Shown in pieces: positions 54,529 to 62,171 of a DNA stretch of 62,171 nucleotides; positions within the stretch are counted from its first letter, which is position 1, and each line of letters starts with the position of its first letter. Position numbers and translations under genes: made by a program. This stretch comes from an uncultured Lachnospiraceae bacterium (GTDB taxonomy: Bacteria > Bacillota > Clostridia > Lachnospirales > Lachnospiraceae), in contig CAJTSH010000023.1 in assembly GCA_910578885.1 (NCBI GenBank), forward strand, positions 1-62,171, read 5' to 3'. The notes beneath the pieces were generated by a model, which was not told the DNA's origin, ran no database searches, and was given only the letters and a program-made list of their open reading frames with translations.

Positions 54529-55194
54529 TCAGCAATTTTCCGTATACCTACACGCCGGATAACCGCTGCAGCCTAAGAATGTACCAAATCTGCCCCTTCT
54601 CTTTGTCAATTCACCGCCGCATCTTGGGCAGATTTTCGGCGGGTTCTTCACCTGCTCCTTCGCCAGAAGTTCAAAGCATTTCTGATTCATGATGCAATCG
54701 TTGAGCGCTCTGTGCGCACCTTCTGTACTAATTTTGTAATAAGATGAAATATCCACCAATTTGTGGTGTGAAAGCTGCGGAAGACGCTGCCTTGCCATCG
54801 ACAATGTATCAATGTAATCATTAGCGACTGTCTCTCCAAACAATGTCTCCGTCTTATTCCAGAGAAATTTCATGTCAAAGGTATGTATATTATGACCTAC
54901 CAGAATGTCGTCTCCGATAAAATCCAGAAACTTTTGAAGTGCAGTCTCTATGGTCGGTTCTTCCGCCACCATTTCATTGGTAATCCCATTTACCTGCGTG
55001 GCACCATATGGAATCGGCATCTGAGGATTCACCAAACTGCTGAATACAGCTATTATCTCCCCTTTTTTCACCTTCACTGCCGAAATTTCTATAATCGCAT
55101 CCCGGTTCGGATTGATTCCGGTCGTCTCAAAGTCAAATACTACATAATCCGGCACATACGTATTTTGTTTTATTCCTCGCTTGTTTCCTAACAT
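54529..55194 (-). CDS. DnaQ-like (DEDDh) 3'-5' exonuclease with zinc ribbon
   Basis: 221 aa. The exonuclease motifs are ExoI 'FDFETTGINP', ExoII 'LVGHNIHTFDMKFL' and ExoIII 'HRALNDCI'. The last 40 residues form a topoisomerase-type zinc ribbon: 'CPRCGGEL...FGTFLGCSGYPACRY'. It is similar to PolC-type proofreading domains but stand-alone, so probably a repair or RNA/DNA end-trimming nuclease. Confidence 0.9.
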   Translation of the reverse strand: MLGNKRGIKQNTYVPDYVVFDFETTGINPNRDAIIEISAVKVKKGEIIAVFSSLVNPQMPIPYGATQVNGITNEMVAEEPTIETALQKFLDFIGDDILVGHNIHTFDMKFLWNKTETLFGETVANDYIDTLSMARQRLPQLSHHKLVDISSYYKISTEGAHRALNDCIMNQKCFELLAKEQVKNPPKICPRCGGELTKRRGRFGTFLGCSGYPACRYTENC

Positions 55195-55212
55195 TTTGTC
55201 CTCATTTCTTTC

Positions 55213-55998
55213 TCAATGGATATCTTTTCTGCAGTACCAGCTAAATGCCGCTGCAATTCCTATAATACCATATAACATCCCAAGTAAAACCAAGCCTTCC
55301 TCTAGTCTTCCGTTTGTAACAATGTCCGCCCCTTCTGCATATCCAAAAGGCGTAATGTATTTTAAGAATTCCGCCGTTTCTGAAATATTTGCAATCAGAT
55401 TCAAAAAGTACAGCACCGCCGCAATCCCCAAGCCAGCTCCAAGACTTCCCCGCTTTAAAAATGCAGAAATCCCAAAGCAAATCCCTGCAATTTCTATTTG
55501 GAGCAGGAAATAAGCAAGATGCAAAAGCACGATTTCCTTCCACGGGATTTCCTCTCCGATTGCGGCAACCGAAGCAATCGAAACAGCAAAAACAAGCAGA
55601 TTCATAAGAACAATCTGCAAAATCACAGCACAGAGCTTTTCCGTTACAATCCGGCTTCTCCTCACCGGATGCGTGAAAAGGAACTCCGCTGTATGTTCCT
55701 TTTCTTCCTTTGCCAGAATTGACACCGCAGATAAGGCGGCGAAGAATGCGCCCCCCAGACCAAGTATATTTCCACACTCAACAGCATAAAAGCCTGTCAG
55801 CGTCCCGAAATTGATTCTGTCCATGCCGAAAGCTTCCGTGAAACTGCCCATAGAAGAGAACATATCGCCAACGCCTTCCATTTCCCCCTTCATCTCCGGG
55901 AACATGAACACGCAGACTGCCAAGAGGAAAGCAATGGCAGCCGTCCATATGGCAAGAGAACGTATCCCTTGCTTTACTTCATGCTTTACCATTGTCAT
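55213..55998 (-). CDS. ABC-2 type transporter permease
   Basis: This 261-aa protein has about six membrane helices and an ABC-2 pattern ('ILAKEEKEHTAEFLFTHPVRRSRIVTEKL'). A GTG at 56007 lies inside the Shine-Dalgarno GAGGTG, so the ATG at 55998 is preferred. It overlaps the end of the ATPase gene and forms a two-gene exporter with it. The substrate is unknown; the family includes drug, bacteriocin and bacitracin-type exporters. Confidence 0.88.
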   Translation of the reverse strand: MTMVKHEVKQGIRSLAIWTAAIAFLLAVCVFMFPEMKGEMEGVGDMFSSMGSFTEAFGMDRINFGTLTGFYAVECGNILGLGGAFFAALSAVSILAKEEKEHTAEFLFTHPVRRSRIVTEKLCAVILQIVLMNLLVFAVSIASVAAIGEEIPWKEIVLLHLAYFLLQIEIAGICFGISAFLKRGSLGAGLGIAAVLYFLNLIANISETAEFLKYITPFGYAEGADIVTNGRLEEGLVLLGMLYGIIGIAAAFSWYCRKDIH

Positions 55999-56875
55999 CA
56001 ATTTCACCTCGTTTCATATAATAGTGCATAAAAATTTCTTCCAAATCCGGCTCCGCTACTGTCAAATCACGGATACTGCTGCCGGAAAGAAAATGTATCA
56101 GCTCATTGATATCGCCGGCATACAGAAAACTGCTACCGTCTCCCACGGTCTGCAAATCACGCACACCCGGCAAACTCTTAAGTTTCACTTCTCCGCGGAT
56201 TGTCACACGCTTTGCACTGGTCTTAGACAGAGCTTCCACACTGTCACAGGCAATCAACCGCCCCTCCCTGATGATTGCCGCTCTGGTGCAATTGCGCTGA
56301 ACCTCCGAAAGTACATGCGAAGACAGAAATATCGTAGTTCCCTCCTCGTTCCGCTCCTGCAAGATTGCGAAGAACTCCCGCTGCATCAACGGATCAAGCC
56401 CGCTGGTGGGCTCGTCAAGAATCAGGAGTCTCGGCTTATGCATCAGTGCACAGACAATCGCAACCTTCTTTCGGTTGCCCAAAGACAGTTCCTCCGCTTT
56501 TCTTGAAGTATCCAGCTGCAGACGTTCGCATAGCCGTGCAGTTTCCTTTCTGCAATCCCGCTTCCTTAAATCGGCTGAAAGCTTTAAGATTTCCCGGACG
56601 CGCATACCGGAATAGAATACCGCCTCGGAAGGCAGGTATCCAATGTCTTCTAATATTTTCTGCTTCTCTTTGAGCGTATCCATCCCGAATATTTCCGCCT
56701 TGCCGCTGTTTTGCTTAATCAATCCCAGCAGTGTGCGGATCGTGGTACTTTTCCCCGCGCCGTTGGGACCGATAAATCCAAAGAATTCTCCTTCTTCGAC
56801 ACTTAGATCCAAGTCGATAATCCCTCTGGCTTTTCCATAATATTTTGTCAGGCCTGACGTTCTTACAGTTTCCAA
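55979..56875 (-). CDS. ABC transporter ATP-binding protein
   Basis: 298 aa. Walker A is 'GPNGAGKST', the Q-loop region 'LIKQNSGK', the signature 'LSLGNRKKVAIV' (a variant of LSGGQ), Walker B 'LLILDEPTSGLDP' and the switch His in 'LSSHVLSEV'. It powers the ABC-2 permease encoded downstream, with which it overlaps by 20-29 bp. Confidence 0.92.
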   Translation of the reverse strand: METVRTSGLTKYYGKARGIIDLDLSVEEGEFFGFIGPNGAGKSTTIRTLLGLIKQNSGKAEIFGMDTLKEKQKILEDIGYLPSEAVFYSGMRVREILKLSADLRKRDCRKETARLCERLQLDTSRKAEELSLGNRKKVAIVCALMHKPRLLILDEPTSGLDPLMQREFFAILQERNEEGTTIFLSSHVLSEVQRNCTRAAIIREGRLIACDSVEALSKTSAKRVTIRGEVKLKSLPGVRDLQTVGDGSSFLYAGDINELIHFLSGSSIRDLTVAEPDLEEIFMHYYMKRGEIDDNGKA

Positions 56876-57029
56876 TCGCTCGCTCCTTTCTCATCAGATT
56901 TTCTTTTCCTAACATTATAACATATTTCTTTTTATTTTTCATCCCGATTCTGCCGTTTCTTATTTTTGAGGTTTAACCAGCCTTGTGCCCCCAAAAACCT
57001 CCGAAATATCCATCCGATCCTGAGCCCCG

Positions 57030-57267
57030 TCAATTTCTTAGCGCATCTCCCACCATCTCTTCGTTGTAGGATATCGTTCCATCCAAATTCACTCCCGTAT
57101 AGCATTCTGCGGTGTCAAAAAAGGTATATCCCATATCTACCGCCTGATGAATCAGTTTGACCGCTTCCTTTTTCTCAGTCGGGGCGCCGTAAGCATGGCT
57201 CAATCCCATACATCCAAGTCCGGACTGCAAATACTTTTAAATCTTTTCCAACTGTACGATACTTCAT
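57030..57267 (-). pseudogene. Aldo/keto reductase remnant with frameshift
   Basis: ATG at 57267 starts 'MKYRTVGKDLKV', the beginning of an aldo/keto reductase. The frame then shifts near 57230 into 'SGLGCMGLSHAYGAPTEKKEAVKLIHQAVDMGYTFFDTAECYT', with the catalytic Asp and Tyr. A stop at 57030 ends it after 66 codons of about 320. The remainder of the gene is missing. Confidence 0.8.
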
Positions 57268-57308
57268 ATTCTATCTCCAACTTCTCTGCCGTTTTCTTAC
57301 ATTCTAAT

Positions 57309-57336
57309 AAAAAAGAGACTTCTTTCGAAGTCTCAA
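57309..57336 (-). terminator. Terminator after LysR gene
   Basis: GAGACTTC (57315-57322) and GAAGTCTC (57327-57334) form an 8-bp stem followed on the minus strand by six U residues. Confidence 0.85.
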
Positions 57337-57372
57337 AAAGTTTATTGTCCCAACCTATAGGTTTAGGCTATT

Positions 57373-58263
57373 TTATTGCGAAAGCTTACTAACGGCTTTC
57401 AGAAATCTTTTAACCAAAGGAGAAGGATTTGGCGAATGCAAAAGCCCATAGGGAATCGTATAATCCCACTCCACCGGAATCAGCTTCAGCAAAGGATGCG
57501 CCGTATCCCAAGGGTCGACTGCCATAAGAAGGTTGTTGCTGTTCTCACAGCGGTTAAATGCATCTAGGCTGTAAAAATCAAAATCTACAATCTGTATTTC
57601 GGGATGATTCTGCCGCAAATCATCTCTCAGCTCATCCACATTTCCAAAACTGCCGCGTTTTAGCAGCATCAGACTTTCTCCTTCCATATCTTCCAGAGAG
57701 AGTTTTTCTTTTTTCGCCAGCTCATGATAGACGGAAACCGCCACCCGGATCGGCTCCTTTTTCATCATCAGCCCTGCGCACTGCCGATATTCCAACAATG
57801 TCGCATCAAAAATACCCGCAACGATATCAATATTCTGTCCCAGATTTTTTAAGATTTCCCTTGCATTTTCGGGCGTATTTTCAAATGGTACAAGCTCAAA
57901 CCTGATATCCGGACACATTTCATGTATCTTAGGCCAAAGCTCTACCAGAAACTGCCCCGGCGTCATCTGCGATGTTCCGATGCGGATAATATTTTTCGTC
58001 CTCTCCATCGCATTTTTTGCTCTGGTAATGGAATCCTTGGAATACTGAATCAGGTATTTTGCATCCTGATAAAGCGATTTTCCTGATTCCGTAATCATTA
58101 GCCCCCTGTTTGTCCTCACAAAAAGCTGCAGCTCCAATGATTGTTCTAACAGATTAATCTGCTTAATCACCGCAGTCGGCGAAATATACAATTCTTCCGA
58201 CGCTTTGCTGAAACTCCCTGCATCTGCCACCGCAATAAATGTCTCTAACTGTCTGTTATACAT
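57373..58263 (-). CDS. LysR-family transcriptional regulator
   Basis: This 296-aa protein has an N-terminal winged helix ('LETFIAVADAGSFSKASEELYISPTAVIKQINLLEQSLELQLFVRTNRG') and a periplasmic-binding-like effector domain from about residue 90 ('IIRIGTSQMTPGQFLVELWPKI'). It is divergent from the MATE gene and precedes an aldo/keto reductase remnant that it may once have regulated. Confidence 0.92.
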   Translation of the reverse strand: MYNRQLETFIAVADAGSFSKASEELYISPTAVIKQINLLEQSLELQLFVRTNRGLMITESGKSLYQDAKYLIQYSKDSITRAKNAMERTKNIIRIGTSQMTPGQFLVELWPKIHEMCPDIRFELVPFENTPENAREILKNLGQNIDIVAGIFDATLLEYRQCAGLMMKKEPIRVAVSVYHELAKKEKLSLEDMEGESLMLLKRGSFGNVDELRDDLRQNHPEIQIVDFDFYSLDAFNRCENSNNLLMAVDPWDTAHPLLKLIPVEWDYTIPYGLLHSPNPSPLVKRFLKAVSKLSQ

Positions 58264-58463
58264 ATACGCTCCCTCTTTATATTTCTGTAACGAACCCCAT
58301 GCCGCTATCTGTTTTTTATTTTAACAGTCTTTTTTTATATCTCAATTCTTCTCTGTAAACTTTTTCCATTACGTTTTACCATAATTGTAACAGACGGTTG
58401 TTACTATCGGTCAATACCTTTTTTATAAATAAATATATAATCGGATAATTTGCGGGAAAAGGG

Positions 58464-58492
58464 TTGACAAAGACCATTGGTAAGATTACAAT
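58464..58492 (+). promoter_or_regulatory. Promoter of the MATE gene
   Basis: TTGACA (58464-58469) and TACAAT (58487-58492) with a 17-bp spacer. Confidence 0.88.
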
Positions 58493-58524
58493 GTGCCTTG
58501 TCATTAATCTTTGTTTAAACAATA

Positions 58525-58653
58525 TGAACTGATGTCATCGGAGGACCCTTGGCCGCAGCCAACGGGTCGGAGAAGATGTCGGGTGCGCCCGGTTATTTCA
58601 GCAGGAGAATCTGAGAAATCTTTTTCTCCCCTTGGTAACCGGGCGCATTTTTT
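58525..58653 (+). promoter_or_regulatory. Probable guanidine-IV (mepA motif) riboswitch with terminator
   Basis: The leader between promoter and gene has a compact aptamer-like part: ATGTCATCGGAG, a hairpin GACCC-TGGC/GCCA-GGGTC, then CGGAGAAGATGTC. A strong terminator follows: TGCGCCCGGTTA (58584-58595) pairs with TAACCGGGCGCA (58636-58647) followed by six T. Position before a MATE (mepA-like) exporter in a Clostridium relative and the terminator design fit the guanidine-IV class, which is recalled by eye rather than scored. Confidence 0.65.
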
Positions 58654-58681
58654 ATATTTGCACAGACAGGAGGAACAAACC

Positions 58682-60013
58682 GTGAGAATTCAATTATCTG
58701 ACCATTTTACTTTTAAACGTCTGCTTCGATTTGTAATCTCACCGATTTTAATGATGATCTGTACATCCTTGTACAGTATTGTAGACGGATTTTTTGTGTC
58801 AAACTATCTAGGCAAAACGCCATTTGCAGCAGTCAACCTGATCATGCCGGTCTGCATGGCGCTTGGCACTATCGGAATTATGATCGGAACCGGCGGAAGC
58901 GCCGTCGTTTCCCAGACATTGGGCGAAGGTAAAAGAGAGCAGGCAAATCGTTATTTTTCTATGCTTGTCTACTTTTCCATTATTTTGAGCGTTATTTTAT
59001 CGGTCGCCGGTATACTTTTCGCACGTCCGATTGCTGCTGCGCTCGGAGCTACGGACGAGCTGCTGGAAAATTGCGTTATTTACAGCAGGCTTTTATTTCT
59101 TGCCCTGACGCCTTTTGTTTTACAGAACATCTTCCAGAGTTTCTTTATTACTGCTGAGAAACCAACCTTAAGCCTGAAAATATCGCTTTGTGCCGGTCTT
59201 ACAAATGTTGCTCTGGACTTTCTTTTTATTAGCGTTTTCCATTGGGGGATTGCAGGCGCTGCGATTGCAACGGGTATCGGGCAGCTTGTGGGCGGCTTTC
59301 TTCCTATGATTTATTTTGCAAGAAAAAACGACAGCCTTCTGCAGCTTACGAAAACAGAATTCAACAAAAAAATTCTATTAAAAACTTTTGGAAACGGTTC
59401 CTCTGAAATGGTTACGAACCTTTCCACTTCACTGGTAAATATTTTATATAATTTTCAGCTTATGAAGCTGGCAGGCGAAAACGGTGTGGCCGCTTACGGA
59501 ATTATCATGTATGTCAATTTTGTTTTTATGGCAATTTTCTTCGGGTATTCTATCGGAAGCGCACCGATTATCGGATACCATTACGGAGCCGGCAATCATG
59601 ACGAATTAAAAAACTTGTTTGGAAAGAGCATTTTTCTTATGGGGTTTGCAGGTATTTTACTGACGATTCTCGCCGAACTTCTGACCGTCCCGCTTGTCAA
59701 TATTTTTGCAAGTTACGACGCCAAGCTCTTTAACATGACCTGTCACGGCTTCCGGCTGTACGCCCTCGCCTTCGCCATTATGGGAATCAATGTCTGGGGC
59801 TCGTCCTTCTTTACAGCCCTTGGAAACGGTATGATTTCCGCTGCGATTTCGTTTCTTCGGACACTTTTATTTCAGATTGCCGCAGTTTTCGTTTTGCCAA
59901 TTCTCTTAGGAATTGACGGTATCTGGCTGGCAATTGTTGCGGCGGAGCTGTTGGCGTTGGTTTTCACGGTGGTCTTTTTGGCGAGGAATGGTAAGAAGTA
60001 TCATTATGTGTAG
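58682..60013 (+). CDS. MATE-family multidrug/guanidinium-type exporter
   Basis: This 443-aa protein has about twelve membrane helices and MATE motifs ('ISPILMMICTSLYSIVDGFFVSNYLGKTPFAAVNLIMP', 'IGTGGSAVVSQTLGEGKREQANRYF'). The open frame runs back to 58511 through the riboswitch, but AGGAGG at 58669-58674 fixes a GTG start at 58682. It resembles MepA. If the leader is guanidine-IV, guanidinium-like compounds are the likely inducer. Confidence 0.9.
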   Translation: MRIQLSDHFTFKRLLRFVISPILMMICTSLYSIVDGFFVSNYLGKTPFAAVNLIMPVCMALGTIGIMIGTGGSAVVSQTLGEGKREQANRYFSMLVYFSIILSVILSVAGILFARPIAAALGATDELLENCVIYSRLLFLALTPFVLQNIFQSFFITAEKPTLSLKISLCAGLTNVALDFLFISVFHWGIAGAAIATGIGQLVGGFLPMIYFARKNDSLLQLTKTEFNKKILLKTFGNGSSEMVTNLSTSLVNILYNFQLMKLAGENGVAAYGIIMYVNFVFMAIFFGYSIGSAPIIGYHYGAGNHDELKNLFGKSIFLMGFAGILLTILAELLTVPLVNIFASYDAKLFNMTCHGFRLYALAFAIMGINVWGSSFFTALGNGMISAAISFLRTLLFQIAAVFVLPILLGIDGIWLAIVAAELLALVFTVVFLARNGKKYHYV

Positions 60014-60211
60014 GTTTTAAGGCTGGCTTAACAGAATGTTGGCGCAGACTTAGTCTGCGCTTGTCCTCAAGTCTCTTCTTTATAGCCAAACAATGCACTA
60101 GACGATATTACTTCTTTCCCACAAAACATATTATTTTTACTGCCTACCAAACAGCCAATTATGCCACTCCGTTACAACCTGACTTTTCCTATGGTCTAAG
60201 CAAACAAAAAC
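60014..60211. other. Intergenic, one hairpin
   Basis: GCGCAGACT-tag-style palindrome near 60042-60061 (GCGCAGA/TCTGCGC) after the MATE stop; otherwise nothing recognised. AT content rises sharply towards the right-hand genes. Confidence 0.4.
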
Positions 60212-61138
60212 TTAATCTGACTCCTTTTTCTTTTCATGGTTCCTAAACTCATCCGCTATATCCAAATTAAACTTCGACAAAATTCTACTCAAATGATTGT
60301 CAGTATATCCAAAAATGTATGAATTCAATTCATCATCATTTAAATTAAATTTTTGCTCTAATTGTTTTTGATATATCACATCATATGCTTTAGACTTTAT
60401 AATAATTTCTTGTACATTTTGCTTCAATTGCTTATATCTATTTTCTATATCAAATAATCTTATTTCTTCTTCATCTTCTTGGGTAAGTTGTTCTTCATCA
60501 ATTACAATATTAAAATTTTGTGATTTTCCTTGTAAATAATCTAAATCAAACTTATCATCAAACACTGTTTTAAATTTAATATAACTCTTTTCTTTATAAT
60601 TATAGGGATTAACAATTGCTTTTTCTTGAGATGATTTTAACTGATTGCATACTTTACAAACTGGAATCATATTATATAAACAAATTGCCAACTCAGGGTA
60701 TGTTTTTTTATTATAGAAATGATCCAAATCCCCCCAGTACCTGATTTTTCCTCCTTTATATACTATATTTAAATGATTTTGATTACAATAAGGACAAACT
60801 GTAATGCCAATTGCATTAACAACCTTTGCAGCCTGAGATTCTCTGTAGTTTTCATACCTCGCCTTCAGATAATATTTTGTTGTTATATTTATATACTGAT
60901 TTTTAGTTCTCATTTTATCAATTTTTAATCTCAGTTGTTCCAATTCATCATAATTCGATAAAAGATATTTTTTCAATGCAATAGCTATATCTTCTTCACC
61001 ATTCTTTATTAACTCTTTAAATACAGCATCTCTTTCAATTATAGCTAGTAATTTCTTCAAATGCCATGTATTTAACCAATTCCAATATATCTTTTCGACT
61101 TCTTCTTTTTGCTTATTTGAGATAGGTATCTTAATCAT
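60212..61138 (-). CDS. HNH endonuclease, PtuB (Septu)-like
   Basis: 308 aa. A helical N-terminus is followed by an HNH nuclease core: 'CPYCNQNHLNIVY', then 'GDLDHFYNKKTYPELAICLYNMIPVCKVCNQLKSS', with zinc Cys pairs, the Asp-His catalytic pair and the Asn. 'NPYNYKE' follows as in PtuB-type proteins. It overlaps the ATPase gene by 8 bp. ATPase-HNH pairs of this layout form Septu defence or the effector of some retrons (Ec78-like). The gene is very AT-rich, in keeping with transfer. Confidence 0.8.
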   Translation of the reverse strand: MIKIPISNKQKEEVEKIYWNWLNTWHLKKLLAIIERDAVFKELIKNGEEDIAIALKKYLLSNYDELEQLRLKIDKMRTKNQYINITTKYYLKARYENYRESQAAKVVNAIGITVCPYCNQNHLNIVYKGGKIRYWGDLDHFYNKKTYPELAICLYNMIPVCKVCNQLKSSQEKAIVNPYNYKEKSYIKFKTVFDDKFDLDYLQGKSQNFNIVIDEEQLTQEDEEEIRLFDIENRYKQLKQNVQEIIIKSKAYDVIYQKQLEQKFNLNDDELNSYIFGYTDNHLSRILSKFNLDIADEFRNHEKKKESD

Positions 61139-62171
61139 GATTTTCTAGTATTTCCTTTATTTTTCTAATCTTAGTCTCATTAGTTTCACTTAACAACTGT
61201 TCTACTAATCCTTCCTTAAAAGTATCTTTCTTTTTATATAATTGCAATAGCTTCTTTTTAACCGTTTTCTCGCCAATTCTATCAATAATTTTTTTTATCC
61301 ATTCCAATTCTTCTCTTTCAACTTCGTTTGTGGTACTTAAAAGTTCTACTATATTTTTTAACTTCTTATATGAATGCTCTCCAAAAGTATTTTCGAGCAT
61401 AAATGAATCCATTAACAAATAATAAATGTTAGTAGCATAGGTATCATTATTATTTCTAATTCTTCTCTTACCGCTATCCATATCTATGGCATATACATTT
61501 TCCGGAAGAATATCGGTAACGACAAATGGTGAATGACTAGTTAACACTACTTGAATATTCCTATTCTCACACTTTACAACACTATCTAATAAGGTATCCA
61601 AAAATTTTCTTGCTAATTCAGGGTGCAAAGCTCTATCTGGTTCATCAATTAACAAAACAAGACTATCTTCTGGCTTTATTGCATATATAGCGCTTACTGC
61701 TTTTGAAATTATATCCAGAAATACTCTCTGTCCTTCCGACATTTTAGGCAATTCAACATTTAATAACCTAAAAATATTATTACCTCCAACTTCTTCATTT
61801 CTTATTCTGTAATAGTAATCGTACCATTGCAACAATTCTATTATTCTTCTATCTGGTTTCTTTACATCACAATGAATATCAATTCTTCTCTTACTTTTAA
61901 AATAATGCTTAGGAAGCCCCTCCAGCAGAACTATTATTTTTAGCATTGCTTCCTTGTCCAAAATATCTATTGTATTTTTTGCAGCATTTTGTACTCTATT
62001 CAAAACATATTGAAGAACCTTTTTCATATTAATATTTCCATCTACCTCTGTATTCTTCTGTATTACATACAATAAATGAGCATATTCATTCTGAAAATTC
62101 ATAATATCCATCAAACGTAACCGCCAAATAATAATGCGGTCAGATAAAAAATTACCCCAGCCCTTTGCGAG
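61131..62171 (-). CDS. AAA/ABC-type ATPase, PtuA (Septu)-like, partial at window edge
   Basis: The C-terminal part of an OLD/SMC-like ATPase is visible: ABC-type signature 'PKMSEGQRVFLDI', Walker B 'LVLLIDEPDRALHPE' and the switch His in 'LTSHSPFVVTDI'. The apparent start at 62114 is only a TTG; the frame is open upstream to the last base ('LAKGWGNFLSDRIIIWRLRLM'), so the N-terminus with Walker A lies outside the window. It is coupled by an 8-bp overlap to the HNH gene and in Septu would form a complex with it. Confidence 0.8.
   Translation of the reverse strand, partial: LAKGWGNFLSDRIIIWRLRLMDIMNFQNEYAHLLYVIQKNTEVDGNINMKKVLQYVLNRVQNAAKNTIDILDKEAMLKIIVLLEGLPKHYFKSKRRIDIHCDVKKPDRRIIELLQWYDYYYRIRNEEVGGNNIFRLLNVELPKMSEGQRVFLDIISKAVSAIYAIKPEDSLVLLIDEPDRALHPELARKFLDTLLDSVVKCENRNIQVVLTSHSPFVVTDILPENVYAIDMDSGKRRIRNNNDTYATNIYYLLMDSFMLENTFGEHSYKKLKNIVELLSTTNEVEREELEWIKKIIDRIGEKTVKKKLLQLYKKKDTFKEGLVEQLLSETNETKIRKIKEILENHD

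Noticed and set aside
58511..58681. N-terminal extension of the MATE protein
   Set aside because: The segment is the riboswitch and terminator; GTG at 58682 has a strong ribosome binding site.
61131..62114. PtuA-like ATPase lacking its Walker A motif as a truncated gene
   Set aside because: The frame is open to the end of the window, so the N-terminus is simply outside it.

Overview
The window looks like the chromosome of a low-to-mid GC anaerobic Firmicute of the class Clostridia, most likely a Lachnospiraceae gut commensal. The evidence is a complete S10-spc-alpha ribosomal protein cluster of clostridial type (adk and map after secY, a small KOW-domain protein between map and infA, zinc-type S14 and zinc-free S4), an L17 with a long internal insertion, the YhaM-HtrA-like-MutS2 neighbourhood, and consistently strong GGAGG ribosome binding sites.

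Left part (1-7.6 kb): accessory DNA. It starts with remnants of an integrative element (imperfect tandem repeat, two related small helical proteins, a ribbon-helix-helix protein). Then comes a three-gene operon of two radical SAM proteins and a MarR repressor, with a 17-bp perfect inverted repeat over its promoter. An HxlR/cupin divergent pair, a 48-aa membrane protein and a large nuclease-like/STAND-NTPase protein, probably antiviral, follow.

Housekeeping block 1 (7.8-17.3 kb): rlmD, a yhaM-type exonuclease and a membrane-anchored HtrA-like protein that has lost its catalytic residues on the minus strand; mutS2 and an OmpR-type two-component system on the plus strand; an AIM24-family gene on the minus strand.

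Ribosomal block (17.5-40.9 kb, minus strand): rpsJ-rplCDWB-rpsS-rplV-rpsC-rplP-rpmC-rpsQ-rplNXE-rpsZ-rpsH-rplFR-rpsE-rpmD-rplO-secY-adk-map-KOW-infA, then an inserted 5.7-kb unit (sbcD, sbcC, a DUF1016 nuclease), then rpmJ-rpsMKD-rpoA-rplQ. Sequence signals separate the units: a terminator after infA, a sigma-A type promoter before sbcD and another before rpmJ. Several intergenic gaps inside the cluster hold unusual structured repeats. The most striking is a hairpin module present four times in two gaps, with identical geometry and compensatory base changes.

Right part (41-62 kb): a decayed region with truncated regulators (LytTR-type response regulator, MerR-like, AraC), a lipoprotein and a secreted amidase-domain protein; an approximately 2630-aa secreted GH53 galactanase with Ig-like repeats behind a promoter flanked by four GCGCAA palindromes; CorA; truncated HD and aldo-keto reductase genes; a DnaQ-like exonuclease; an ABC-2 exporter; a LysR regulator; a MATE exporter behind a probable guanidine-IV (mepA) riboswitch; and at the very end a PtuAB (Septu)-like ATPase-HNH pair whose ATPase runs off the window.
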